From Didymella arachidicola (lineage: Eukaryota; Ascomycota; Dothideomycetes; Pleosporales; Didymellaceae): a DNA stretch of 64,000 bases. The stretch is taken from NCBI GenBank assembly GCA_016630955.3, contig CM049985.1, positions 682,001 through 746,000 of the forward strand. The letters are read 5' to 3'. Made by a program: the position numbers and the translations under genes. Positions 21,946 through 32,773 of this stretch are shown here, one piece after another. How positions within the stretch are numbered: the stretch's first letter is position 1; each line of letters begins with the position of its first letter. Under the pieces are notes generated by a model. The model saw only the letters and a list, made by a program, of their open reading frames with translations, did no database searches and was not told the DNA's origin.

Positions 21946-23559
21946 ATGGCGACTTCAAAAGAAGTCGAGGAGGCCTCTATCCCGCAGGCACAGGGGGGCT
22001 ATAGTGCGTCTGAAATCGAGAGGCTGGGGCGAGAACGGCCTGCTGTCTTCAGCTCGACATGGGTCGAAATCGGCTTTTGCGTTGCCCTTCTGGGTTCCAT
22101 GTTTGTTGCCGAGTATCTGATCTCTGGCTTCAACATCTTGCTTCCATCGCTGACCCCGGCTCTCAACATCCCGAAGCAAGCAGAGACATGGCCGGCTAGT
22201 GTCTTCTCCTTGGTCACCGGAGCTTTCCTGCTGCCAGCCGGACGACTGGCCGACATGTATGGAGGATACATTGTCTTCGTCATTGGCTTCGTCTGGCTTC
22301 TGGTATGGACGGTCATTGCAGGATTCTCTCAAAACTATATCATGCTCATTTTCTGCCGAGCACTGCAAGGCTTTGGTCCTGCAGCATTCCTGCCATCCGG
22401 TATCATGCTCCTGGGAAGTATTGTAAGTTCACAAGTTGGTTCACCAAAGCAGAAAAGCACTAACAAGCAACAGTACCGTCCAGGACCCCGAAAGAACCTT
22501 GTCTTCAGTCTCTACGGTGCATTTGCCCCCGTTGGCTTCTTCACCGGCAACTTTTTCGCTGGTGTCTCAGCGCAGTTTACAACTTGGCGATGGTTCTTCT
22601 GGATTGGCGCCATCATACTTGCTATCGTTGGCGTGGTGGCATACTTCTGCGTGCCAAACAGACCTGAGGACAAGCACGGAAAGGTGATCAAGATGGACTG
22701 GTGGGGCTTGGTCACTGTGGTCCCGGGTCTCGTTCTCGTCATCTTTGCTCTCACAGACGGCAGTCACGCTCCGCAAGGCTGGGCCACTCCTTATATTCCT
22801 GTCACATTCGTTATCGGCTGGATCTTCTTGGGCATCTTCATCTACATCGAAGGCTGGGTCGCTGAGCAGCCATTGCTTCCGGGCGACATGTTCCACGTCA
22901 AGGGCATGAAATGGCTTGCCATAGCCCTCTTCTTCCAGTACGGCACTTTCGGTATCTTCCTTTTCTACGCCTCGTTCTACATCGAAGAAGTCGTGGGTGC
23001 CAGTCCACTTCTCACTGCCGCCTGGTTCGCCCCCATGTGCGTCGGAGGTCTAATCCTCGTCACCGTCGGTGGTCTTGTTCTCCACCTGTTACCCGGTCGT
23101 ATCCTCCTTCTCATCAGCGGGACCGCATACATCCTTTGCACTCTTCTATTCGCCATCTTACCTGTCCATTTCAACTACTGGGCCTACGTCTTCCCAGCTA
23201 TGATCTGTGCTACGCTCGGAATCGACATCACCTACAACGTCAGCAACATCTTCATCACCACCTCGATGCCCAAGAATCGACAAGGGCTGGCTGGTGCCTT
23301 CATGAACAGTCTGCTATTTCTCGGTATCGCAGTGTTTCTGAGTTTCGCAGACCTGGCTGTGAGCGAAACAGAGGACAGAGGACCGCGGGAAAGCTACAAG
23401 ATTGCTTTTTGGCTGGCCACCGCGCTCTCGAGCGCTGGTGTGATCTTGATGTTCTTGGGCGTCAAGATTGGCAAGGCCGCCAGCGATCTGACGGTCGAAG
23501 AGAGACTCGAGTTGGAGAACGAGTTGGTACGGCGGCACACGAACGCAAGCGCACAGTAG
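21946..23559 (+). CDS. MFS transporter of the Atr1/Amf1-like DHA2 type
   Basis: Two exons (21946-22422, 22474-23559) with a 51-base intron containing CTAAC give 520 residues. About 14 hydrophobic segments are visible. Family hallmarks: GRLADMYGG loop between TM2 and TM3, the RALQGFGPAAFLPS segment of the drug:H+ antiporter group, and TWRWFFWIGAI. The nearest recognised relatives by pattern are the yeast Atr1 (aminotriazole/boron export) and Amf1 (low-affinity ammonium) proteins, plasma-membrane transporters; the substrate here cannot be told. The intron is a multiple of three and open, so retention would insert 17 hydrophilic residues in a loop. Confidence 0.92.
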   Translation: MATSKEVEEASIPQAQGGYSASEIERLGRERPAVFSSTWVEIGFCVALLGSMFVAEYLISGFNILLPSLTPALNIPKQAETWPASVFSLVTGAFLLPAGRLADMYGGYIVFVIGFVWLLVWTVIAGFSQNYIMLIFCRALQGFGPAAFLPSGIMLLGSIVSSQVGSPKQKSTNKQQYRPGPRKNLVFSLYGAFAPVGFFTGNFFAGVSAQFTTWRWFFWIGAIILAIVGVVAYFCVPNRPEDKHGKVIKMDWWGLVTVVPGLVLVIFALTDGSHAPQGWATPYIPVTFVIGWIFLGIFIYIEGWVAEQPLLPGDMFHVKGMKWLAIALFFQYGTFGIFLFYASFYIEEVVGASPLLTAAWFAPMCVGGLILVTVGGLVLHLLPGRILLLISGTAYILCTLLFAILPVHFNYWAYVFPAMICATLGIDITYNVSNIFITTSMPKNRQGLAGAFMNSLLFLGIAVFLSFADLAVSETEDRGPRESYKIAFWLATALSSAGVILMFLGVKIGKAASDLTVEERLELENELVRRHTNASAQ

Positions 23560-23705
23560 AGGATTAGACTCTGATTTTGTTTCGTTGTAGTTGTACAGCA
23601 AGATACCCCCAGATTACGCTTGCCTTCTTAGGCAGCACTGTAGACGTTGAAACTCGTAATCTTGTAAGAAAATCAAATCGTCGCGAAAGCAGGTCTGCGA
23701 CTCTA

Positions 23706-24601
23706 CTATTCTTCCTCACCTTCATCATCCTCCTTCGGCTTCTTCTTTCCTCCAATCTTGAGCTCCTCCGGGACCTCAGTGTGGAAGTACTTGTACTTCC
23801 AGGAGTCCTTCTTCCAGGGCGCGAGGTTGCGCGGCAAGCCCTTGTCCTTGTTGTAGTCGTCCTCGATCAGTGCCTTGCGAACACTATCGAAGCCACCAGG
23901 AGTATAGGTCTGTCGATGACGGCCAGTGGCTAAGAGCTGTTTATAGCTGAAGCCCTCGTAGGTCTCGCCGCCAGGGAGAGGGTCTGGGACCACGACCGGA
24001 GCGGCCTTTGTGCGCTTACGCTTGGGCTTGGGCTGCGCGACCGGAGCGGGCTGCACAGAAGATACCGCTCGCCTGCGCGGAGGAGGAGACATGGGCTCAG
24101 GGGATGGCGTATCTAGATCAATGTTAGTGAGAGATTGCAAGGTCGCAAAGGCAGGTTCTTACCGCCAGTATAGTGCGCATCAACTCGCTCCTCGACAGAG
24201 ACCTCGGTCTCTTGCGAGACGTCACTGTCGTGCTCAGAGCCCTCGTGTTCATCCTCTGGCACAAGGCGGTTACCGTCCTCATCAATGCGGCCAGCCTCGA
24301 AGTCCTCAATCCACTTGAGCTGCTCCTTGTTGCGCTTGCGGCGATTCTTCTCCGCAGTCTCGAAGGAGACCATGTCAGGGTCTTTGCCAGTGTAGGTTGG
24401 AAGAGTGGCTAGGTACTCCGCGGTATACTCACGCCCCTTGTCGGGTGGCTTGACCAACTCGGTGGCCATCTTGTCGTCAATTTGGCCAGCGGCAAGCATG
24501 CGCGCGACATGATCCTTCATGCCCTCTGCTTCGCGGTGAGCGTGCATATCGCCGTACTTGGAACGGTGTTGGACGTTCTCGACGGGTGTAGGCTTGGACA
24601 T
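23706..24601 (-). CDS. conserved-looking hypothetical protein, charged
   Basis: Two exons (24163-24601, 23706-24112) with a 50-base intron give 281 residues. I do not recognise a domain. The N-terminal ~100 residues are helical and charged (HREAEGMKDHVARML, then a NRRKRNKEQLKW segment); the middle is an acidic, Ser-rich region followed by a basic PKPKRKRTK stretch that could be a nuclear localisation signal; the C-terminus has an ordered-looking block (TYEGFSYKQLL, YKYFHTEVPEEL) and an acidic end. The mix suggests a nuclear protein, which is inference. It is followed in the same direction by another unknown gene 183 bases upstream. Confidence 0.8.
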
Positions 24602-24784
24602 TGTGGGTGGTTGGGAAACTGAAAGGTTGAGAAGTTGAGGTGTCGGTGAAGGAAGTTGAAAGAGAATTGTGCGAGTTTTTAATATGTGGCCCTCCGCATA
24701 GAGCACTGTGTTCGAGAAGTGAATGCTTCTCAAGACACTGTAAGAGACCCACTCCAGGACCACCCACCAGTGGCCCTCAAGGGC

Positions 24785-25684
24785 TCACTCTGATCTCTTC
24801 GCTAGCTTGCGAGGCTTCTTTTTGGCACTGTCTGGCTCCCCAGATATCGAACCACTATGCTCTGTCTTAGGGTTTAACTTTCGCGGCTTCTTGCGCTCTT
24901 TCTCCCCAGCCTGTGCTGGTGTCTCAGATTTCGCAGAAGTATCTGTCTTAGACTCCTCTTCTTCCTCACCTCCATCCTTCACAGATCCATTCGCCTCGCC
25001 TGTCGAAGGCATAGACGGTATATTCTCCTTGACACCATCCAAAACCTTCTCCTGGTCCTCACTTAGCCCCTCCTCCCCCATACTCTCCAATTCCTCCATA
25101 CTCGGCGTATCCTGCTCGTTGATCTGCCCAACCATCTTCTCTAGCTGCTTCTTCTGCGCCTCGGTGGCCTTCCACCCAGGCAGGCTGCCCGTAATCTTCT
25201 GAATAATCTTGCCCCCTCCCTTTCCCATGTCCCAAAACGGGCCGTGCATCCATCCTGTGGCCGCCCCGAGTCCTGCACCCAGCCCTCCAAGCGCCGTCGA
25301 GGTTACACCGCCGACTAGAGTTCCTGTGATTGCGCCCAGCGAGGCTCCCGGCGCAATGCCCAGCCCAGCACCTACGGCCATGCCCTGGAAGGTACCGGAG
25401 CGCAAGTACTTTGCCGTCTTGCCGAGGGACTTGGATTGGATTTGCTGCTCGAGGGCTTCCTCCATAAGTTTCTGGCGCTCATCAGGGTCGTCTGCTGCGG
25501 CAGCGGCCTGCATGAGTTCTGTTGCTTTGTCTTGGGCAGCTTTGGCTTGCTTGGCCGCCTTCGAGGACTCCTTGCGGACCTCTTCTTCCGTGTAGCCATT
25601 TTGAGAGGTGGCCTCGGGGTTTGAGTTGCCCCCGGGGCTTGACTTATTCTCGGGCTTTTTGTTCTCAGTCTTCGAGTCAGGCAT
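24785..25684 (-). CDS. hypothetical protein with glycine-zipper membrane segment
   Basis: Single exon, 299 residues. The N-terminus is hydrophilic and has an Ala/Lys-rich helix (KAAKQAKAAQDKATELMQ). Residues ~98-148 are a long Gly/Ala/Leu-rich stretch with small-residue spacing every three or four positions (GAGLGIAPGASLGAITGTL and the like), typical of glycine-zipper segments that pack in membranes. The tail is acidic then Lys-rich (KKKPRKLAKR). I do not know its function; no catalytic motif is visible. Confidence 0.82.
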   Translation of the reverse strand: MPDSKTENKKPENKSSPGGNSNPEATSQNGYTEEEVRKESSKAAKQAKAAQDKATELMQAAAAADDPDERQKLMEEALEQQIQSKSLGKTAKYLRSGTFQGMAVGAGLGIAPGASLGAITGTLVGGVTSTALGGLGAGLGAATGWMHGPFWDMGKGGGKIIQKITGSLPGWKATEAQKKQLEKMVGQINEQDTPSMEELESMGEEGLSEDQEKVLDGVKENIPSMPSTGEANGSVKDGGEEEEESKTDTSAKSETPAQAGEKERKKPRKLNPKTEHSGSISGEPDSAKKKPRKLAKRSE

Positions 25685-27300
25685 GATTGGTGGTGTGGGA
25701 TGTGTCCTGCCACGTTGATGTTGTGCAGATGAGATGGTAAGAACCTACGTCATTGAGGCTAGATCTGCGCCAGGATGGGAATGCCTGTTTGTTGACATTG
25801 ACAGACGGGAGCATTTCCGCATTAACCACAGATCTGAGTAAGTACATAGTGCTCTCGATCAGAGGGGCATGTTGTCGAGCTAACTCTGAATACAGTTGCC
25901 GTTGTCGAGATGTGCGCAGATGCCTGTACGCGGCACCACCAACAAGCTCAGACGGACGGGGAAACCATGAATATGCGCTTGTGGCGACTTCAATCAGCAT
26001 AGTAAAGACTTCAATCTTGCAACAGATTACATGAATCACAAAACTCAAAGCGTCGGTCGTGATCTCCACACCAGGAAAGAGCATTCGCATTACACAGCGT
26101 ACCCCAACCAGAGTGTCCAACTGTAGCCAACGTACATGCCAGCAGCAAAACAGCCATTGAGTAACTCCAAACACTGCCCGCAGTTTAAAAGAACCCCCGT
26201 CTCCAAGACCAACAATACCTATGATATCCAGCAACCCACAACGCCTCACATCATCCCCCCTGCCTCGCTCTAATTCAACCAATCGAACCACCCTCTAGGA
26301 CCCTGGATCCAGAGCCCAACACATACTCGCTCTGTACTCCTGATCCGATCTAGACAGCAGATACGTAGCTAATGGGACTTATCCTTGAGGGTCTGTGGAC
26401 AATGACTTCTATGAACTTCATCTTCTTTGGGTGATGTAAGGATGAGGAGTTGGAGGGCTGCTGTAACGAAAGATCGTAGTAGCTTTCATCCTCGCATTTC
26501 GGCCCCTGCATACCGTGTACGAAAACCCCCCTCGAGGCATTGTTAAACCCTTATACACCGACGCAAAAGCGCAGCTTCATATATTAACGAACTTTCATGT
26601 GTTCAAGACATTCCCGGTGTGCATGCATGTTTGAAGCCGACGATGTCCTGGACACATCGCCGCAGGCGGTATTCATTTAAAACAGCAGTCCAAAACTTTA
26701 TGGAGAAAGGCTGGGTATGTGTGGCTGGTTCGTCGTCCTTCCGGGAGGAACATGGTTGCGTGGACCGATGTTTTCGATAAGGGGAAAGATGGAGTGGGCA
26801 TGAAAGTAGATGGTGCCGGAATGCTGAGAAAGGATAGTAGTGGCCATGAAGTTCGACATATGAAGGTGCAAGGCAGCTTTGGAGTAGAAACGAAATGCTC
26901 AGAGCCGCAGAACATGGGCCCAGTTCTGGAATCTTTTGGTTCCAGCGGCAAGACGAGAGACATGTGCCTTCTCTACTGTTCTTTCGGACCTAGACAGATA
27001 AATGAAGAGGCACAGGAGAAAAGGCTCCAGCAGCAGAACAACCTTTTTAAACTCGACCCCACATCTGCTGTGACCAATGAGCACCGTTTGGCAGGTAATG
27101 ATGTGAGATTAAAGGTGTTGCCATCTTCATCGTATCCAATGCTCGCTCAAAGTATTTCCAAAAACAAAAAAAAAGCCCAAAACTCCTGTCTATGCAAGAC
27201 TTGCGCGTACGCCGTCCTTATATGCAATTACATGGTAAACATGTCGCCATCTCGTCGTAGATTGCTCCTATCCAAGACTCCCATTTCCACCTCTCTCGTC
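25685..27300. other. intergenic, no gene seen
   Basis: A 204-codon minus-strand frame (25677-26291) and a 337-codon plus-strand frame starting at 26719 were examined; neither has domain features, and the second overlaps PFA3 antisense. It should contain the promoter of the glycine-zipper gene and the PFA3 3' untranslated region. Confidence 0.5.
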
Positions 27301-29192
27301 TCAATCGTCTTTTCGCTCGCTGTCGTTCCACTGATCCCGGTCCTTGGGCTTGCGCTCGCGACTCATGCTCTTCTTGCCCTTCTTGGGCGCATCCAAGAAG
27401 GCGTCGGGGAGGTCGTTCCAATTCTTGGTGGCAGGCATGGTCTTGGTTTGTGTTTTGATTCTGCGATCGGCGGCTTGTTCGTCGCTCGAGACGTTGTAGT
27501 CATCGTCGTTGTCGTCGTCCTCGGAGATGTAATTGTACTGGTCAAACTTCTTGCGGGTTTCGATGGTCTGCAGCGGGACGTCGCCGTCGGTGTACATGCC
27601 CTGCTCGCGGCCCAGGATCTGGTCGGCTTTGCTGGGACTTCTGCGGCCGTCTCGGTGGGCGGTCACTGTGCCGTTCCGTGTTGCGGAGAGATACTGGGTC
27701 TGGTCGGCGTGCCGGTAGGAGACACGGGGTGAGGGCGGGTTGTAGCCGCCCGGTTGCCAGCCCTGGGGCACGCGGCCGACGCGGCGGAACTCTGCCTCGG
27801 TGGGTGTGTCGACGCCCCAGCCGGCGGCGCGCTCGCGCTGCTTCTGCTGCTGCTCTTCTCGCTCGCGGTCCTGGCGAATGCGGTCCCGCGCGGCAATCCA
27901 CTTTGGGCTCGGTTCCCAAGACCAGCCATCGCCTATTGTGTTGGTAATGGGGATGAACCACTTGAACGGAGAGGGCCCAAACACATGCGCCACGTTGCGC
28001 CTCCACCCCAGGTCGAATGCGTTGGGCAGCTGCTCGTTGTCTCGCTCGTCGAGGTAATTGTCGTAGCGGTCCTGGTACTGCTGGCGTTCTCGCTGCTCGT
28101 ACGAGTTGTGTGCGGGATGCGCGTAGCCGTTGCTCTGCCCGTTCGGGGGCGCCGGTGAGCGCGAGGGCGTCTCGCCTTCTTCCGGGCGCGTGACTCCGGG
28201 GAGCGCGTTCGCGTGGATCTCGCGCAGCTGGTCGCCGATGCTCAGTCGCCCGTTGGCCTGGGCATCGAGGTAGCTGCGGTCGTTGAGGCTGTGCTTCATG
28301 GCCTGGCGGAGGGGCGACAGGTAGCGTGTCTTCTCGAGGCTCTCGATGGTGGTCTGGCCCTTGACCGTCAGCCACAGATGCCACGCGGTGAAGCCGGTGA
28401 TGACGATGCCAATGATGCCGGACAGCACGGCCAGCAGGACGTCGTTGATGGGCATGAACGACTCGGTGTACTGGTTGTCGGTCAGGATCTCGCTCCAGAC
28501 CCACGTGGCCGAGGTGGCGAAGCACACCCAGCAGAACAGGGTCAGGTAGATGAGGAACAGCAGGAAGGCCTTGTAGTTGCGCAGGCCGACGCACGTGGCC
28601 AGCCAGGGGCAGTGGTGGTCCATCTTCAGGACGCAGCGCTTGCAGGTGGAGCAGTGGTGGGCGCGGTCGGGCTTGTGGGTCTGGCACTTGTTGCAGAAGC
28701 GCACGCCGCCGTCCGAGGCCTTGACGGTGAAGGACGTGTACTGCATGTCGCCGCCCTCCTGCTGCGGCAGGTTGCTGTAGCCATGGCGGCGGTTGAGCGG
28801 CGAGCCCGGGTCGGTGAAGACGGCCGTCGTGTAGCTCCAGTTGAGCAGGCAGTACAGCGCGAAGCCGAGCGCCGAGGTGAAGTGGCCTGTCGCGGAGTCA
28901 GCGGCGGTGTTGCAGTTGCACCTGTGTCTCGACGGTTGGGGTCTCGACGGTTGCGGCCGGGGGCGCATCACGCATCACGCATCACGCATCACGCACCGGT
29001 CCAGGCATTCTTGCTGGGCACGAAGCCGATGCCGACCTCGACCCAGGCGGCCCACGACGTCAGGCCGTAGACGAACAGCAGCGGGAAGTAGGTGATGGTG
29101 TTGCAGCAGTAGCGCTCGACCCGGCGCGCCCACGCGCGAGGGCGCATTCTGGTTGGCGACGACGGGGGAGACGGCGAGCCCAGCGTGGCCAT
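27301..29192 (-). CDS. PFA3: Pfa3-like DHHC palmitoyltransferase
   Basis: Two exons (28997-29192, 27301-28886) give 593 residues. DHHC enzymes transfer palmitate to cysteines; yeast Pfa3 modifies Vac8 at the vacuole and supports vacuole fusion. The N-terminus has two membrane spans (YFPLLFVYGLTSWAAW near 36-51 and another near 70-85), then the cysteine-rich domain RFCNKCQTHKPDRAHHC with the catalytic DHHC at 155-158 and the CPWLATCVGLRNYKAF continuation, then two more spans. The order and sequence match fungal Pfa3, but the C-terminal tail from about residue 300 is unusually long, hydrophilic and Arg/Gln/Asp-rich. The intron begins within a heptamer tandem repeat. Confidence 0.93.
28964..28998. 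repeat. heptamer tandem repeat at the PFA3 intron donor
   Basis: About five copies of the 7-mer ATCACGC (plus strand). On the coding strand the array starts at the 5' splice site itself, reading GTGCGTGATGCGTGATG, so the donor GT is part of the repeat. Confidence 0.85.
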
Positions 29193-30226
29193 TACTGCCG
29201 CGCGAGACCGGGCATGGGAGAATCAGACAGGCGGGCAGACGGGCACAAGACGTGGTTCACTGTGTGCGGATGGCTCGATTGCGGACGGTACGGGGTCAGA
29301 CCTCAGGCTACTACTTCGCACCTAGCGCAAGCGCAGGCGGTCGGTTCGAGAAGACGTGTGGAAGCCTGGAAGGCGAGCAAGAGGGCCGAGCTGGGCTGTT
29401 GCGCAACGCGTTTCAGGGCCAGCGGCGCACAGGGGGCACGAGCAGCACAGCAATACAAGCAGCACAAGCAGCAGCGTCTGAAAGGAGCGTGGCAGCACGC
29501 AGAGGGCGAGGAAGCCGGACGCACTATGTCTGCGGTGGCAGAGGAGGCTCAGACCCTCGTAGGCACTGCCAGCACGTACCCCGGACGAGTGCTGGCCCCG
29601 AGTCCCTGCACGGCCGCAGCCCTGCCTCTGATCTCGCAGCAGGATGACTAACCACAAACACCAGCTGTGCCATGGCCCTGCAATTACAGACAATCACAGC
29701 CAGAGGCGACACCAGCACGCGGGCCCACAGGCGCTTTAGTATCCCCCCCAAGCAGCTCAGCTCAGCTCGGCTCAGCTCGGCTCGCCCCCGCCCTTGCGCT
29801 GCTGCCTGCGCTGCTGCTTGCGCTCCCTTGATTCCAAACGAGACGTCCATCTTGTCCAGCTGGCTACACTGACAGTCGCACACACGCGTCGCCGTCTCCC
29901 GTGTCTCCACCGCTGCCATCGTCATCCCTGGTGACCGACACGGTCCAATTAAACGTAGCTTGACACAACTGATACAGACGCGCCGGTTGACACTGCCCGT
30001 GCCCATCCCTGTCACAGACGGTCCCATTGCGCCTGCGACGACCCATGATAAACGTTGACCTGCCCTGTTGGGCCTGCCACACGGTCCTTCCTTTGTTGTA
30101 CCGCACTGCTGTCACGGCCTTCCCTCTCTGCTCTGCTGTTGACGCCTGGTGCCTCTGTCTATCCACGCTGCGAGCATGCGCTGATTCACTCGTTTGCCTT
30201 CTGTCATTTCCGTCTCGCACCTCGAT
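29193..30226. other. intergenic with GC-rich simple repeats
   Basis: Divergent promoter region between PFA3 and the glycosyltransferase gene. Around 29756-29785 there is an imperfect AGCTCAGCTCGG-type repeat, followed by GCTGCCTGCGCTGCTGC. Frames of up to 167 codons here overlap one another and lack domains. Confidence 0.5.
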
Positions 30227-31616
30227 ATGCTCGCGACCAGAAAACGGCCGCTGCCCCTGCTCGCTGCCCTCACGCTCGTCCTCGTCGTCATCTTCTACCA
30301 CAGAGACCATGCCGACCGTCTGTACCAGCAATGGTCCATGTCCATCGAGTCGCATCCTATGAAGCTGCCCTCTAACAGCACCCTTGGCTTTGGCGCTGTC
30401 ATCGTCGTCTCAAAAGAGGGCTCTGAACGCCGTCACGCCCTGCTCCAGTCTGCCAACGTCACCGACATCCGGCTCACCATCCCGGCGCAGCCGCAGTGGA
30501 CCGAAGGTGACGTCCAACGCTTCATCAATGGTCAAGACAACGTTCAGCGAGGCTCAATACTAGCGTGGTTGGGCCACCACAACGCTCTTCGCTGGTAAGC
30601 CGCGCATCTGCAGGGCCTTGCTTGGCAGCAGCCTCGTGCTCCCAGAACTGCCGCTGATTCACACCTGCAGGTTCCTGGACTCAGGTGCCGAGACAGCACT
30701 CATTCTTGAAGACGACGTCGACTGGGACATTCGTCTTCGCAGCATACAAATTCCACTCGCAGCAAGCGCGGCTCGCCAGCTCCTTCCCCCACTGCGATCG
30801 CACCATCCCTTTGCGAACTTTGGTAGCAACCACGTGCAGTATTGGGGCAACCACGATGATTGGGACCTGCTCTATCTTGGCCACTGTGGCGACTACTTCG
30901 ACGAGATCACCGAGGATGGACCAAAGGCCACGAATAAGCACTACAACCTGACCGACACCCCGCACGTGCTCTACAAGGACTACACTCTGCCCATGAGGTC
31001 CGACCTCCACCCATTTACGCAAGCTTTGTTTGGCGCACTGCAGATGCCGGCGCACTCTCGAATCTTCCACCGCTCCAAATTCCCGCTCTGCTCCTTCGGC
31101 TATGCAGTAACTCGCCCGGCCGCCGAACGATTGCTCAGCGATCTTGCGCCAGCGGAGCTCCGTAAGAAGGGGCCTCGCGCATTCGATGTTTCGCTTCTGC
31201 ACGCCTGCAACAAAGGATCCAAGACACCCTCACCGACCGCGAACTGGAATAATCCTAATCCCCACCCCGATCCAAAACTTCGACACAAATACGCAAGTAG
31301 AGGCCTCCGTTGCTGGACACTGAACTCCGAGCTGTTTCACCATATGCCGGGGCAGAGCGAGATTGCAGAGATTGGCGCACGAGCTGGAGAAGAAGAAGCA
31401 GGTATTCCGCCTGTTGACCTAGCAGGCCAGGCACAAGTCATCTACCGCAACGAAACGACGAATATAGACTGCGGCTTCTGGAGCGGCGCATTCGCATTCG
31501 ATGAGAACGACACAGATCAGCTCCGCACGCTGCAAGAAAAGGTCGGCAGAGAGGGCAGGTGCCTGAAAGAAGGCCGACAGGAAGCAGACGGCACACTACA
31601 AAAGCTCATGGAGTAG
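30227..31616 (+). CDS. GT25-like type II membrane glycosyltransferase
   Basis: Two exons (30227-30594, 30671-31616) give 437 residues. The ATG at 30227 is followed by RKRPLP and one hydrophobic anchor (residues ~8-25), the layout of a Golgi or ER type II enzyme. The domain resembles glycosyltransferase family 25: a VIVVSKEGSERR start, an LAWLGHHNALRW helix, the ALILEDDVDW block with a metal-binding-type Asp motif (136-140), and the CSFGYAVTRPAAERLL segment. Family members transfer galactose or other sugars to glycans or, in animals, collagen; the fungal acceptor is unknown. Several Asn-X-Ser/Thr sites fit a lumenal domain. Confidence 0.87.
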
Positions 31617-32773
31617 AAGCCCGGCACTTCGCAGTGGTCACGCGCCTACAGCCCAGCACACACGTTCAGCGACTGAGCATCCAATCAACTCTACATATAA
31701 CATATCGACAGCATCTATTAGCGACAAGGGAGTTATACGGCGTACATGAGCACGGCACGTTCATACGATTTTCTGATACCATGCAGCATGGATTGCACAT
31801 ACGGCGCATGTAGGCTTTTTGGTTCAAGTCAGCTTTTGGATTTGAAGAGGGAGAAGCGCGAGACATTGATACCACTGCAGAATTAGATCGAGACACATAC
31901 CCACATCTATCAGTCTGAAGCAGCTTCTCCTCCAATGGTTGTGAAACACATGTCAAAAAACGGAATACTAAGATAGGGTCTTGCTGCACTGCTTCGCTCA
32001 CACGCCCACACTCGTATATGACGTCATCGTAGACTGAAGCGCGCTCACACTCTATGCAAGTAATCTCGCCGACAAACCATCATCTCCCCAAGAATTGCGT
32101 GATGATCGTCACTCCAAGGCTACCAGGGCCATCCTAGCGCACATACCTGAAACACACCCGCCGCGCAGACGGCGGACGCTCCCTCTCCGAACCAATACCC
32201 TGTCCCCGTGTCCCTTGAGTCAGTCCAACAATGCAGTGCTTGACCTGGTGACCGACCTTGCTGGAGTGACGTGCCATGCAAGGGCAGAGAACGCGTGCAC
32301 CGCCATGTGAGGCTGTGATTGGGTTTGTCGTGAAGAATGCAAACGCAGCGAGGGCTAAGCTTTTGAAACGAGGGCTAAGCTTTGGGGACCTGTCCATGGG
32401 ACGATCACGCGTGAGGTCAGTGTGGGGGCATGCAGTGGAGTGGGGGGAAGGAGATGGTGGAGAGTCGCGCAAGACACGCACAGTGCAATGCGCCTTGTGC
32501 CTGAGCCTCACGACTTACGAAATCGACGAGCTAAAGACGTGGATCCTGGATAGTGATGTGGATTGGGCTTATGAATCTATCGAGATGCATGCAGACATAC
32601 AATGGTGCCCTGGGTATGCGCTTAACAATCAGACCTATTACTCCTTGCTCCAAACTCCCAAAATGCAGATAGACTCTGGGGAATGAGAGACTCGACGGTC
32701 TCGAGTACTCTGTACATGCGTGCGTACGCCTCGTTCGGTTGATATGTAGATTGTGAGTGAACCTTTACGTGGC
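31617..32773. other. intergenic, one weak frame
   Basis: Convergent region between the glycosyltransferase and the lipase. A 136-codon plus-strand frame (32276-32686) has no start context or domain I trust. At 32349-32383 the bases CGAGGGCTAAGCTTT occur twice in a row with a short spacer, a small local duplication. Confidence 0.45.

Noticed and set aside
26719..27732. A 337-codon plus-strand frame
   Set aside because: Its second half is antisense to PFA3 and Val/Leu-rich; the first half has no recognisable feature.
28964..28998. A CRISPR-like or transposon-derived array
   Set aside because: Units are 7 bases with no spacers, and the shared GCATCACG with the pogo ends is too short to mean relatedness.
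27542..29070. Long frames of 381 and 285 codons overlapping PFA3 on both strands
   Set aside because: Arg/Pro-rich or Ala/Val/Gly-rich composition with no domains; GC-rich shadows of the palmitoyltransferase.
32276..32686. A 136-codon hypothetical gene
   Set aside because: No domain, poor start context and a composition like the surrounding intergenic DNA.
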